In this document: positions 15,101 through 22,705 of the stretch, piece after piece | How positions within the stretch are numbered: position 1 is the stretch's first letter | Layout of the letters: each line of letters starts with the position of its first letter | Assembly: GCA_902774215.1 (NCBI GenBank) | Contig: CACYHU010000021.1 | Span: forward strand, 1-33,261 | From: an uncultured Chloroflexota bacterium | Lineage (GTDB): Bacteria > Chloroflexota > Anaerolineae > Anaerolineales > Anaerolineaceae | Length of the DNA: 33,261 nucleotides | Reading direction: 5' to 3' | Translations under genes and position numbers: made by a program | Notes under the pieces: generated by a model | Told to the model about the DNA's origin: nothing | The model's database searches: none | Seen by the model: the letters and a program-made list of their open reading frames with translations, nothing else

Positions 15101-15704
15101 TCCTGACGCCATTACGGAATTTGCGGAATCTTCGGAGCGTTATACATTTCTGAAAACCCAGATGGCTGATCTGAAAAAGGCGGATGCGGATCTTCGTCAG
15201 GTCATTGGCGAGCTTGACCGTATGATGGAAAACGCCTTTCTTGGGACGTTTGACAAGGTGCAGATCGAGTTCAAAAAGATGTTTGTCCGTCTTTTCGGGG
15301 GCGGAAGTGCCCGACTGGTGCTGACAGATCCGAATGATGTAAACAGCTCCGGCATTGAGATCGAGGCTAAATTGCCGGGGCATAAGGAGCAGGAGCTTTC
15401 ACTGCTTTCAGGCGGCGAAAGAAGTCTGACTTCGGTCGCGCTGATTTTTTCCCTGCTGCGGGTATCCCCTACGCCATTCTGTGTAATGGATGAAGTCGAT
15501 GCTGCGCTGGATGAGGCGAACGTGGGTCGTTTCTGTGACCTGCTCAAAGAGCTGAGTAATGATACACAGTTCCTGCTGATCACTCATAACCGCAACACCG
15601 TGGAAACATCCAATGTGATCTACGGGATCACGATGTCGGCGGACTCTACATCCCAGGTGGTAAGCCTGCGGTTGGATGAAATAAAAGGCGATATCCTGAA
15701 ATAA
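12102..15704 (+). CDS. smc: Chromosome partition protein SMC
   Basis: This is a 1200-residue condensin ATPase for chromosome compaction and segregation. The N-terminal head carries Walker A GPNGSGKSN (from G33). Two long coiled coils flank a hinge at roughly 515-660 (GLIRGSVISLQSLINVPKEYE...). The C-terminal head carries the signature LLSGGERSLT (LSGGE at 1102-1106) and Walker B FCVMDEVDAALD. The length is typical of bacterial SMC. The ATG at 12102 follows the rnc stop closely; an internal ATG at 12114 is possible. In many bacteria ftsY follows smc, but here a bidirectional terminator and the convergent rplY come next. Its ScpA and ScpB partners are not in the window. Confidence 0.97.
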   Translation: MPPRMKSIELQGYKTFANKVFFEFPLPITAIVGPNGSGKSNISDAIRWVLGEQSYATLRGRRTTDMIFSGSDKKARASMASATITFDNSDHWLPMDYVEVAITRRAYRDGQNEYLINGQKVRLKDVNELLAQSGLSERTYTIIGQGLIDTALSASPEDRRRFFEEAAGIGLFRSRREEALVRLKETAHNLERVNDILSELEPRVHSLERQAKRAAEYGHVTDELKHLLREWYGYHWHHAQQDLLVVRERFNQQEKRTDQIRAQFESLDESLKKKQNEIRELRMQLSEMHKKSADVHKRIEQLTRENAILDERKNSVLSQIHSQQDETALLSEELELILSRGNEINASLESLRAEEKEALDQKASYSAELNKRMGELNDLRAALREKRDEQDKLESRLIRLKARRDDLDERTKKLEESLPPLRVNLERLENGLRTFQKDNQKFYDAHQQNEEKLGNVVAEISDSESNISEREAALRDLRAEKNRVDAELSKVSARLDVLNDAEKHFSGMNRGAQYVAQSAEKGLIRGSVISLQSLINVPKEYETAAAAALGDELDGVLLDPSEWDTMMDLLNKAQSGRAVLLPAEYDTAFQVSPSFEGCEGLKPLVSLLSCNENVKTVIERILSGTWLAESRAQAMNLQPKLCPGQRIVTMEGDLFRSDGSAVSGSEGKQKLLSRTREIRELGEEKKNISVKSDELSGKIKSDEKEIGLLREKLKEKQIERTKLQSASVDLQKKLNQLAVEKEKQTQAAAYQRQRLNDTTSQIEANRRQIDETAAQITELEAGRETFRSEVRELQDQVNRIQISELQDQVQHWNVSCAVLRKSITETENRVRENASEAEKNRKKQAQLAERMENETKNIQNLDEQIDALRQKSDAENQLAASILEETDPVEAALKHAEEQAVIDQQAFQEKQQMVVSSERMLAQAQVEVTRHDDRLEALKKRIEDDLGMVNFMYDEKIEGQNTLPLGEMVSELPKVEILSENLEDQIQRLKNHLRRMGAVNPDAITEFAESSERYTFLKTQMADLKKADADLRQVIGELDRMMENAFLGTFDKVQIEFKKMFVRLFGGGSARLVLTDPNDVNSSGIEIEAKLPGHKEQELSLLSGGERSLTSVALIFSLLRVSPTPFCVMDEVDAALDEANVGRFCDLLKELSNDTQFLLITHNRNTVETSNVIYGITMSADSTSQVVSLRLDEIKGDILK

Positions 15705-15708
15705 AAAA

Positions 15709-15733
15709 CCGGATGACAGATCATCCGGCTTTT
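15709..15733. terminator. Bidirectional terminator between smc and rplY
   Basis: CCGGATGA (15709-15716) and TCATCCGG (15721-15728) form an 8-bp stem with a 4-base loop. The stem is preceded by an A run and followed by CTTTTT. It sits between the convergent 3' ends of smc and rplY and can serve both. Confidence 0.88.
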
Positions 15734-15758
15734 TGATTCTGGATCGATTCCAAAGCTA

Positions 15759-16391
15759 TTAAGCTTCTTCTTCCTTCTTGCCTTTTTCGACAACTTCAGG
15801 TTCGTCGGCACCGGCAGCGGGTTCTTCTTCAGCTTCTTCTTTGACGCCGGAGATAGAAACGATCACGTCGTTGACATCATCGAAAACGGTGACGTCGTCA
15901 GCAATGGACATATCGCTGATGCGGATCATATCGCCAATGCGGTTGAGGTTGGAAATATCGACAATGAAACGTTCCGGCAGATGTTCCGGAAGAGCTTCGA
16001 CTTCAATATATTCCTTTTCGTGAAGAACGATACCGTTGTAGTTCTTGACAGCCGGAGCAGTACCTTCGAGGACGGTTTCGATGCGGGCGCGGATCTTTTC
16101 CGTGCGGGAAACTGCCTGGAAATCGATATGGATGAACTTATTGCGCAGGTAATCGCGCTGGCGTTCACGGATCAGGGCGGCGTGATCTTCGCCGTCGATA
16201 TCGATGGTGACGATGCTGGACGGGGTCAGGCCGATCATGGCACGGGTAACTTCACGGGCATCCATGACGATGGCGATCGGTTCAATGTGGTGACCGTAAA
16301 CAACACCGGGCATTTTGCCTTCACGGCGCAGCTGGCTGACTTTTTTACCGGTGACGTCTCGCTTTGTAGCTTTAATAACAACTCTTTCCAT
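15759..16391 (-). CDS. rplY: 50S ribosomal protein L25/general stress protein Ctc
   Basis: This 210-residue protein is the long (TL5/Ctc) form of L25, which binds 5S rRNA. The N-terminal L25 domain covers about 1-95, with GKKVSQLRREGKMPGVVYG and LRNKFIHIDFQAV. The C-terminal TL5-type beta domain follows at about 96-185 (EKEYIEVEALPEHLPERFIVDIS). It ends in a low-complexity acidic tail rich in Glu and Ala. The ATG at 16391 has GAAGGAAG upstream. It is convergent with smc and shares its terminator. The sense strand of the tail creates long frames on the opposite strand that are not genes. Confidence 0.95.
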   Translation of the reverse strand: MERVVIKATKRDVTGKKVSQLRREGKMPGVVYGHHIEPIAIVMDAREVTRAMIGLTPSSIVTIDIDGEDHAALIRERQRDYLRNKFIHIDFQAVSRTEKIRARIETVLEGTAPAVKNYNGIVLHEKEYIEVEALPEHLPERFIVDISNLNRIGDMIRISDMSIADDVTVFDDVNDVIVSISGVKEEAEEEPAAGADEPEVVEKGKKEEEA

Positions 16392-16484
16392 TTTTCTTCC
16401 TTCGGGCGCCTCTCACGGCCATTTTACCGTTACCTTCGCCCTTTTAAAGATTTAGATTTTTGTTTTGTTTCCAAAACGAAAATT

Positions 16485-16490
16485 ATTATA
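16485..16490 (-). promoter_or_regulatory. Candidate -10 box for rplY
   Basis: On the minus strand a perfect TATAAT lies about 95 bases upstream of the rplY start codon in an AT-rich stretch. No good -35 was found at normal spacing, so this is tentative. Confidence 0.35.
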
Positions 16491-16569
16491 CTCTTAATTT
16501 GTGCTGTCTGCTTACCTGCATGACATTTTTGCTTAACCGGTTGGATTTCGGTTACTTATCAGTGATTTC

Positions 16570-17310
16570 CTAAATAATCGTTAACCGCTTCATATACGCA
16601 AGATAGATCATCACAGAACCGGCGGTGGCGGCGTTGAGCGATTCAACCTTTCCTGCCATGGGAAGGGCTGTCAGTTCATCACAGGCTTTGCGGGTCAGTT
16701 GACGAAGGCCTTCCCCTTCATTGCCGACAACGATCCCCAAAGGCCCGCCCAGCCGTTTCGGCTGAACAGGCGAGGATCCTTCTCCGCCTTCAAGACCGAT
16801 GATCCAAAGCCCTTCTTCGTGCAGGATATCGATTGCCTGTGCAAGATTCATCTGCGCAATGCGTATATGCTCTGTGGAGCCAACGGAGGCATGTACAACC
16901 GCCGGTGTTACTCCGGCAGCTTTGGCCTGAGGCATGATGATACCGTGCATCCCTACTGCCGCTGCAGTGCGGACAAGCGTACCAAGGTTCTGCGGGTTTT
17001 GGATCATATCCAGCAGCAGAATGAAAAGCGGTTCATCCTTTTTCTTCGCCGCTGCGATGATCTCATATATATCTGAATAATGGTATGGCGCCGTTTCCAG
17101 CGCCACACCCTGATGGTTTTCAAATTGATTATCCAGTTGTTTCCGGGGAACTTTCGTGACAGGCAGCCGGTATTTTCGGGCCAGGTCGCAGATTTTCGCA
17201 AGCTGACCTTCAATTTTCGCCCCGTCAGCGATCTTTACCTGAAAAGAATCACGGTGATGGGCGGAAAGTACCTCGTAGACCGGATTGCGGCCGGTGATCC
17301 ATTCTTTCAT
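16570..17310 (-). CDS. rlmB: 23S rRNA 2'-O-ribose methyltransferase, RlmB/TrmH family
   Basis: This 246-residue SPOUT methyltransferase should methylate G2251 of 23S rRNA. It opens with WITGRNPVYEVL, typical of the RlmB/YacO N-terminal substrate-binding domain. The trefoil-knot motifs are then visible: motif 1 LDMIQNPQNLGTLVRTAAAVG, motif 2 GIVVGNEGEGLRQL and motif 3 LPMAGKVESLNAATAGSVMIY. It is the last gene of the minus-strand yacL-cysS-rlmB operon, starting 15 bases after the cysS stop. cysS-rlmB proximity is conserved in Firmicutes, where a Mini-III RNase gene lies between them; that gene is missing here. Confidence 0.93.
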   Translation of the reverse strand: MKEWITGRNPVYEVLSAHHRDSFQVKIADGAKIEGQLAKICDLARKYRLPVTKVPRKQLDNQFENHQGVALETAPYHYSDIYEIIAAAKKKDEPLFILLLDMIQNPQNLGTLVRTAAAVGMHGIIMPQAKAAGVTPAVVHASVGSTEHIRIAQMNLAQAIDILHEEGLWIIGLEGGEGSSPVQPKRLGGPLGIVVGNEGEGLRQLTRKACDELTALPMAGKVESLNAATAGSVMIYLAYMKRLTII

Positions 17311-17325
17311 CAGTTATCCTCAAAA

Positions 17326-18732
17326 TCAGGCGCTGCGGTACCAGAGCGAACCTTCTTTGGAGTCTTCAACAGTGATACCCTGTTCTCCGAGACTCTTGCG
17401 TATCTGATCGGCAAGCGGCCAGTTCTTCTGCTTCTTCAATTCAAAACGCAGGTCGACGAGCATCTGGATAAAGACATCGGCGGACTGCCCGGCATCGGAT
17501 TTTTCTTCTTCCAAAATCAGTCCAAAGACATCAGCAAATTCGCGGATCTGATCCTGTGCCGGATCCAGCTGTGCCTGGGAGGCACCCATATCCCGCATCG
17601 TATTGATCTCACGGACCAGTTCGAAAATGCAGCCAAGGGCACCGGCAGAGTTGAAATCATCATCCATATTGGTAATGAAATCTTCCTTCACAGAAGCGAT
17701 CTTCGCGTTGAAACCGGCAATCGCTTCCTTATCCTTCAATTCCGTTTTCGGATTGGCGGGTTTCAGTGCACCTTTCATGCGGTCGACAGCTTTTTCAGCC
17801 TGGGAAAGTGTTTCTTCGCTGAAAATGATCGGATTGCGGTAGGCCGAATTCAGGATCAGGTAGCGGAATGAATTCGCGCTGTGTTCTTTGAGAAACTCCT
17901 GGATACTGATGATGTTGCCGAGCGATTTGGACATTTTTTCACCATTCAGGCGCAGCATGCCGTTGTGCATCCAGTAGCGTGCGAAGGGTTTGCCTGTGTA
18001 GCATTCACTCTGGGCGATCTCGTTTTCATGATGCGGGAAGATCAGATCATTGCCGCCGCCGTGAATATCGATCGAATCACCGAAAAGGTGGTGGTTCATC
18101 GCGGAGCATTCAATATGCCACCCCGGACGGCCCGGTCCCCAGGGACTTTCCCAGGAGGGTTCTCCCGGTTTTGCAGATTTCCAGAGTGCGAAGTCAAGCG
18201 GATCTTCCTTGCGGTCATCCACTTCCTTTCGGAAACCGGAGCGCATATCGTCGATATTGCGCCCGGAAAGCTTGCCGTACCCCGGATCCTTGCGGACACG
18301 GAAATAAACATCGCCGTCCAGCGGGTATGCGTATCCTTTGTCAACCAGACCCTGAACGATCTGGATGATTTCATCGATCTCCTGTGTAGCCCTCGGGTTG
18401 AAGGTCGCGGGCTTTATGTTCAGGTCTTTCATGTCCTGCTGGAAATCATCAATATAGCCCTCAGCCAGTTTGAACGGATCAACGCCCATTTCATTGGCGC
18501 GCTTGATGATCTTGTCGTCCACATCGGTGAAATTCATGGCAAACTGAACTTCATAACCGCGGTATTCCAGATAACGGCGGATAATATCAAAAACCATTGC
18601 TGACATTGCGTGGCCGATATGAGCCTTATTATAAACTGTCGGACCGCAGACATACATTTTCACTTTTCCCGGTTCAAGGGTTTCAAGCGGTTCTTTTTTG
18701 TTGGTAAGCGTATTATATAATTGAATGCTCAT
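17326..18732 (-). CDS. cysS: Cysteinyl-tRNA synthetase
   Basis: This 468-residue class I aminoacyl-tRNA synthetase charges tRNA-Cys. HIGH motif HIGHAM lies at 38-43, preceded by the zinc ligand C29 in YVCGPTVYN. The zinc-site region GWHIECSAM and ggGNDLIFPHHENEIAQSE are present, and KMSKS is at 266-270. The length matches the family. The ATG at 18732 overlaps the stop codon of the upstream yacL-like gene (ATGA), indicating translational coupling. Confidence 0.97.
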   Translation of the reverse strand: MSIQLYNTLTNKKEPLETLEPGKVKMYVCGPTVYNKAHIGHAMSAMVFDIIRRYLEYRGYEVQFAMNFTDVDDKIIKRANEMGVDPFKLAEGYIDDFQQDMKDLNIKPATFNPRATQEIDEIIQIVQGLVDKGYAYPLDGDVYFRVRKDPGYGKLSGRNIDDMRSGFRKEVDDRKEDPLDFALWKSAKPGEPSWESPWGPGRPGWHIECSAMNHHLFGDSIDIHGGGNDLIFPHHENEIAQSECYTGKPFARYWMHNGMLRLNGEKMSKSLGNIISIQEFLKEHSANSFRYLILNSAYRNPIIFSEETLSQAEKAVDRMKGALKPANPKTELKDKEAIAGFNAKIASVKEDFITNMDDDFNSAGALGCIFELVREINTMRDMGASQAQLDPAQDQIREFADVFGLILEEEKSDAGQSADVFIQMLVDLRFELKKQKNWPLADQIRKSLGEQGITVEDSKEGSLWYRSA

Positions 18733-19781
18733 CGTTTTACTCCGAGTTCTTTTTCATGCCGGGCAAAAATCATTCTGCCTGCGGCTGTTTGTAAAATTTT
18801 TGTTACTACTGCGTCAATTTCCTGACCGAGGTAAGGTCTGCCGTTTTCAACGACCACCATCGTACCATCTTCCATATATCCTACTCCCTGATTGATCTCT
18901 TTGCCTTCCTGTATGACATTTACAATCAGTTTTTCTCCCGGAAGCAGGATGGATTTCACCGCGTTGGTCAGGTCATTGACGTTGAGGATGCGGACGCCCT
19001 GAAGCTCCGCGACTTTGTTGAGGTTGTAGTCATTGGTAAGGATCGGACAGTTAAGTTCTATTGCCACGTGCAGCAGCTTGGCGTCAGCCTCACGGATATT
19101 CGGCACCTCAAATTCTTTGATATGGATCGCAACCTGTGGATCTTTCTGCATGTTGGCAAGCGTTTCCAGCCCCCTTCGCCCGCGCTGACGGCGCTGGGGG
19201 TCTTCCGAATCCGCGATAAACTGCAGCTCAAGCAGAATAAAGTTCGGAACGATCAGCACGCCGGGGACAAATCCGCAGTGGGCAATATCCGCTATCCGGC
19301 CGTCAATGATGACTGAGGTATCCAGTAATGCCGTCTCCTGATGTTCAGACGCTACTTCAGAAAGCTGAATTTTTCCGTTGCTGATGCGGTTCGCAAATTC
19401 GCAAAACGCGTCCATGCGGTAACTGAAGACCATGGCGACCAGAATGATGACCGTTATAACGAGCAGGACCGGGCAGTATTGCCCCCACCAGCCGGGAAGG
19501 GATGAAACCGGTATCGCCAGCAGTCCGCCCAGAATTCCACCCATAAACAATGTGATCAGTGTCATGAGCAGCCGGGTGAAATTGGCGGTTTTTATCTTTT
19601 TGGCAAATATTTCTAATAAATGCCTGAATAAAAGAGCAAAAACAACAGCAGCGGCGGCGGAGATACAGATCAGGACCGGTTTGCCAAGCGATGTGTCTAA
19701 ATCAGTCAGGGAGATAATGCTGTAACAGATCAGACACAAAAAAACCACCATGATCAGGAAAAGAGTTTTGTTCTTTTTCAT
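18729..19781 (-). CDS. yacL: Integral membrane PIN/TRAM-domain protein (YacL-like)
   Basis: A hydrophobic N-terminus with about four membrane helices (KTLFLIMVVFLCLICYS, VLICISAAAAVVFALLF, LLMTLITLFMGGILGGLLA, VLLVITVIILVAMVFS) is followed by a PIN nuclease-like domain. The PIN domain has the acidic residues expected (LLDTSVIIDGRIAD, LLELQFIADSED, READAKLLHVA, ILTNDYNLNKVA). A C-terminal TRAM domain (LLPGEKLIVNVIQEGKE to AVVTKILQT) is predicted to bind RNA. I chose ATG 19781 because AAGGAG precedes it; an in-frame TTG at 19817 would encode the ribosome binding site itself. It is the first gene of the cysS-rlmB operon. In Bacillus yacL lies a few genes upstream of cysS. RNase activity of this family is predicted rather than settled. 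Confidence 0.9.
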   Translation of the reverse strand: MKKNKTLFLIMVVFLCLICYSIISLTDLDTSLGKPVLICISAAAAVVFALLFRHLLEIFAKKIKTANFTRLLMTLITLFMGGILGGLLAIPVSSLPGWWGQYCPVLLVITVIILVAMVFSYRMDAFCEFANRISNGKIQLSEVASEHQETALLDTSVIIDGRIADIAHCGFVPGVLIVPNFILLELQFIADSEDPQRRQRGRRGLETLANMQKDPQVAIHIKEFEVPNIREADAKLLHVAIELNCPILTNDYNLNKVAELQGVRILNVNDLTNAVKSILLPGEKLIVNVIQEGKEINQGVGYMEDGTMVVVENGRPYLGQEIDAVVTKILQTAAGRMIFARHEKELGVKR

Positions 19782-20101
19782 GTAAAGCTTCTCCTTTCGT
19801 ATATCCTGCGGTATCAAAATTCAGCGCGTCTGTATTTTGTATAATAGCAATGTATGGCGTGAAATGCAGTCAGGAAATAACTGCTTTATACCGTATAATA
19901 ATAAAGTTATTCTTATTTTATCACATAAATATCAATGCTTTATAACAGACACTCCATATGGGAAGAGTAAAAATTGCCGCAAAATACAAAAATATCTTAA
20001 AATAATATATAATTAATGCAAGTATTAAAAATTCTACGTAATTCAAGCCGGAATTTATATTATCCAACCGGTCCGGATTAGAAACTATTGCGAGGTAGCA
20101 G
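19782..20101. other. AT-rich divergent intergenic region
   Basis: This stretch separates yacL (minus) from the acidic membrane protein gene (plus). It is strongly AT-rich and should hold both promoters. I see several TATTAT/TATAAT-like hexamers but no -35 at proper spacing, so I do not place a promoter. A GAGG-type ribosome binding site precedes the ATG at 20102. No further gene or repeat is evident. Confidence 0.4.
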
Positions 20102-22030
20102 ATGATAGACAAAATCACAGCGAAAATCAAAAGATATCCGTTTCAGACAGGGATCATTATCGGAGTGGCAGCATGTTTGCTGCTGGTTGGTTTTTTCAGC
20201 CTGTTTCAGGATCACGGGAGGACCTTATCCGGAAATTCTGAGATCATTCAGGAAGATTATCTCCGTATGTCTATCAATGAATATTCTCAAAACCATGATG
20301 ATGACCTGGCTGCATGGCGTTACAGCCATCTGGGCAATAAAGCTGACACGGTTTTGAAATATATGAAAGCCGATGAATCTGTTTCGCCCTATGCGCTGGC
20401 AGAATTTGCTGAAGCAGTTGACAAAACTGATAAAATCGGCGGTACCAGGGTGCAGAAGCAGTCTCCTGAGGGGACGCCGACAAATCCCCGCAAGGGGCTT
20501 TCCGGTGTCGGAAAGACGCTGCTGATAATTTTTGGCATTCTGGTAGCGGCGGCAGCTGTTCTGTATGTAGTGTCTCTTATACAAACGAAAAACAAGCAAA
20601 AACGGCGCAATGAAAAAACGCCGAAATTTGAAGACGATTCTGTCAATATGATCACGCCGGATAAAGCACGTTCTGTACAGGATAATTCACCTGATACCCT
20701 TTTTGACCTCGACTCTCTCTTCCCTCAAAACGATGAGGAACAGAGTGAAGCTCCGGCTCCTGAAACTGCTGATATGGAGCAGGAAAGCGGGAATGACCGG
20801 TCAGGATCCTTTGAAACAGAGGAAAAACCGGAGGAAAGCTCTGAACCAGCATCAGAACCGGAGCCGGACGTTGACGGATCCGAAAGCAATGAAAATTCGG
20901 ATGACGGTACTGCTGCTGTTTCTGATTTCGAAAATAAGACATCAGATGAGGAATCTTCTCAGAAGCCAGAGCCGGATGCCGAAGCAGAATCTGAATCTGA
21001 ATCTGAAAAACAGGTATCGGAAGATGATATAAACGATGTAAAACCTCAGACAGAAGAAAATGAAGATGATATAAATACCGCTTCTGAACAGGCTGAACCG
21101 GTTCAGGAGAGTAAAGTGTATTCCGGGCTTGAGTATGAATCCAGCTCACATTCATTTAACGGTGGCGAAGATGCGGGCTCAGAATCGGTAATTCCGGAAG
21201 AAAGCGATAATCATAAGGAAACTGAGAATACGAAAGAAGCCTCGTTCCCTCTGGATATTCCTGTTAAAACCGTTGAAATAGCCGGGGAGAATCCCGGACC
21301 CTCTGAAAATTCAGAAATTGAACCGGAAATAAAAGACAATGCTGAAAAACCGCTTGTGGAAACAGACCCGGAAAATGAGGCGGAAAGCGAAGACGAATTA
21401 TTAAAAATGATCCGTGCCGGGAAAAACAATGCTGAGGAACAGGTAAGTAAAAACATAGAGACAGAGCCCGAATCTCCGGAATCCCGGGAAGAAATCACGG
21501 AGGAGACAGCCGCTCCTGATCCAGAATACAGAGAAGAAACTGCCCACCCAGCTTCCCCGGATGGCTTCGAAAATCCCGGAAGTGAAAAATCCGATGATGA
21601 TATTCTGATCCATTATCAATCTCAGTACAGGATCGGTAATGATATGTATGATGAAGTTTTCTCCATCGATCAGGGTGATGTTTTCAGGGGTGAATGCGGT
21701 ATAGGTATTGGAGAAACTCTGAACAATACGGATCCCAAAGCTGTGACCGCCTTTGAAGTATGGCTTTTTGATAAGGATGATATCCATACCGCCACATGGT
21801 ACCTGATGAGCGACTTTGCCCTTTCCAATGAGGGTATCAGCCAGCGTCTTGCGCAGCGCGGAAAATGCGACCGTATCCGCAGGGGAGATTTGTATACACT
21901 TGAAACTGAGACACTTGTTGTTGAAATCAAGATCCTTGAGCTGGAATACGGAAATGAAATGGAAGAAAAGAACAGCTATTTTACCAATGTTGTGTTTGAT
22001 GTGATCGCAAGGCAAAAAAAAGCTGAATAG
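20102..22030 (+). CDS. Membrane protein with long acidic linker and conserved C-terminal domain, function unknown
   Basis: This 642-residue protein has a short basic N-terminus, then a membrane helix (about 16-33, GIIIGVAACLLLVGFFSLF), then an extracytoplasmic helical segment of about 100 residues. A second helix (about 141-163, LLIIFGILVAAAAVLYVVSLI) is followed by the basic stop KNKQKRRNEK. By the positive-inside rule the rest is cytoplasmic. Residues about 180-500 are a low-complexity linker dominated by Glu, Ser, Pro and Asp. The last 130 or so residues look folded (YQSQYRIGNDMYDEVFSI, GECGIGIGETLN, AFEVWLFDKDDIHTATWYLMS). I associate that domain with Chloroflexota hypothetical proteins but know no function. 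The long linker suggests a tethered domain reaching away from the membrane. It is monocistronic; the AbiEi-like gene downstream has its own -10 box. Confidence 0.8.
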   Translation: MIDKITAKIKRYPFQTGIIIGVAACLLLVGFFSLFQDHGRTLSGNSEIIQEDYLRMSINEYSQNHDDDLAAWRYSHLGNKADTVLKYMKADESVSPYALAEFAEAVDKTDKIGGTRVQKQSPEGTPTNPRKGLSGVGKTLLIIFGILVAAAAVLYVVSLIQTKNKQKRRNEKTPKFEDDSVNMITPDKARSVQDNSPDTLFDLDSLFPQNDEEQSEAPAPETADMEQESGNDRSGSFETEEKPEESSEPASEPEPDVDGSESNENSDDGTAAVSDFENKTSDEESSQKPEPDAEAESESESEKQVSEDDINDVKPQTEENEDDINTASEQAEPVQESKVYSGLEYESSSHSFNGGEDAGSESVIPEESDNHKETENTKEASFPLDIPVKTVEIAGENPGPSENSEIEPEIKDNAEKPLVETDPENEAESEDELLKMIRAGKNNAEEQVSKNIETEPESPESREEITEETAAPDPEYREETAHPASPDGFENPGSEKSDDDILIHYQSQYRIGNDMYDEVFSIDQGDVFRGECGIGIGETLNNTDPKAVTAFEVWLFDKDDIHTATWYLMSDFALSNEGISQRLAQRGKCDRIRRGDLYTLETETLVVEIKILELEYGNEMEEKNSYFTNVVFDVIARQKKAE

Positions 22031-22074
22031 TCAGCGGATGTCAGCGTCTGCAGGGAAAATTAAAGAAATTGCAA

Positions 22075-22080
22075 TATAAT
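22075..22080 (+). promoter_or_regulatory. -10 box of the AbiEi-like gene pair (leaderless start)
   Basis: A perfect TATAAT ends 7 bases before the ATG at 22088, so transcription should start at or beside the start codon. There is no Shine-Dalgarno. The -35 region is weak. Confidence 0.5.
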
Positions 22081-22087
22081 AAGACGC

Positions 22088-22705
22088 ATGATTAAAACGA
22101 CAGCAATATTGATTTCTGAGCTGCCCGGATATGTGAATCCGAAAGCAAAAATCGGACGGATGGTTGAGAAAGGTGAGATTTATCCGATCATCCGTGGTAT
22201 TTATGAAGATGACCCGAAAACACCGCCTCATTATCTGGCGAATAGTATTTACGGGCCGTCATATATTTCATTTGAATATGCATTGGACTATTATAAATTA
22301 GCGGAGAAAAAAGACTGCCCGATCACTTGTGCCGCATACGGAAAACGAAAGGAAAAACGGCATGAGACAATGTTCGGTGTATATACGTACCGCGATATAC
22401 CGAAAAAGGCTTTTGCTGCGGAGCTGGTTCTTCATAATGAAAACGGGTACAGTTTTGTGATCGCATCGCCTGAAAAAGCTCTTTGTGATACACTGTACAA
22501 TTCAGCTCCTGCGTCGAATCTAAAGGAACTGAAAAAGCTTCTTTTCGATGAGATCGGTATCGGTAAGCGCAAAATCTTCAGATTGGATCACATGGTCCTG
22601 CTGCAGCTTGCGGATCTTTACGGCTGCCGCAATCTGCATCTGTTGAAATCATTTTTGAGAAAGAAATATGGACGTGTTGATCAATCAGATAACTCAGATA
22701 TTTGA
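22088..22705 (+). CDS. AbiEi-family antitoxin (type IV toxin-antitoxin)
   Basis: This 205-residue protein matches the AbiEi pattern. An N-terminal winged-helix-like region (about 1-45) holds GYVNPKAKIGRMVEKGEIYPIIRGIYE. The C-terminal AbiEi domain has IYGPSYISFEYALDYY (54-69), ITCAAYGKRKEKRHETMFGVYTYRDIP and ASPEKALCDTLY (126-137). In the standard system AbiEi represses its own operon and counters AbiEii, a nucleotidyltransferase toxin encoded immediately downstream. Here the downstream gene overlaps by 38 bases but does not show nucleotidyltransferase motifs. The start at 22088 is set by the family N-terminus and by the -10 box 7 bases before it. Confidence 0.82.
   Translation: MIKTTAILISELPGYVNPKAKIGRMVEKGEIYPIIRGIYEDDPKTPPHYLANSIYGPSYISFEYALDYYKLAEKKDCPITCAAYGKRKEKRHETMFGVYTYRDIPKKAFAAELVLHNENGYSFVIASPEKALCDTLYNSAPASNLKELKKLLFDEIGIGKRKIFRLDHMVLLQLADLYGCRNLHLLKSFLRKKYGRVDQSDNSDI

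Noticed and set aside
15981..16523. Plus-strand frame of 180 codons antisense to rplY
   Set aside because: It mirrors the L25 coding sequence, and L25 is unambiguous by family motifs.
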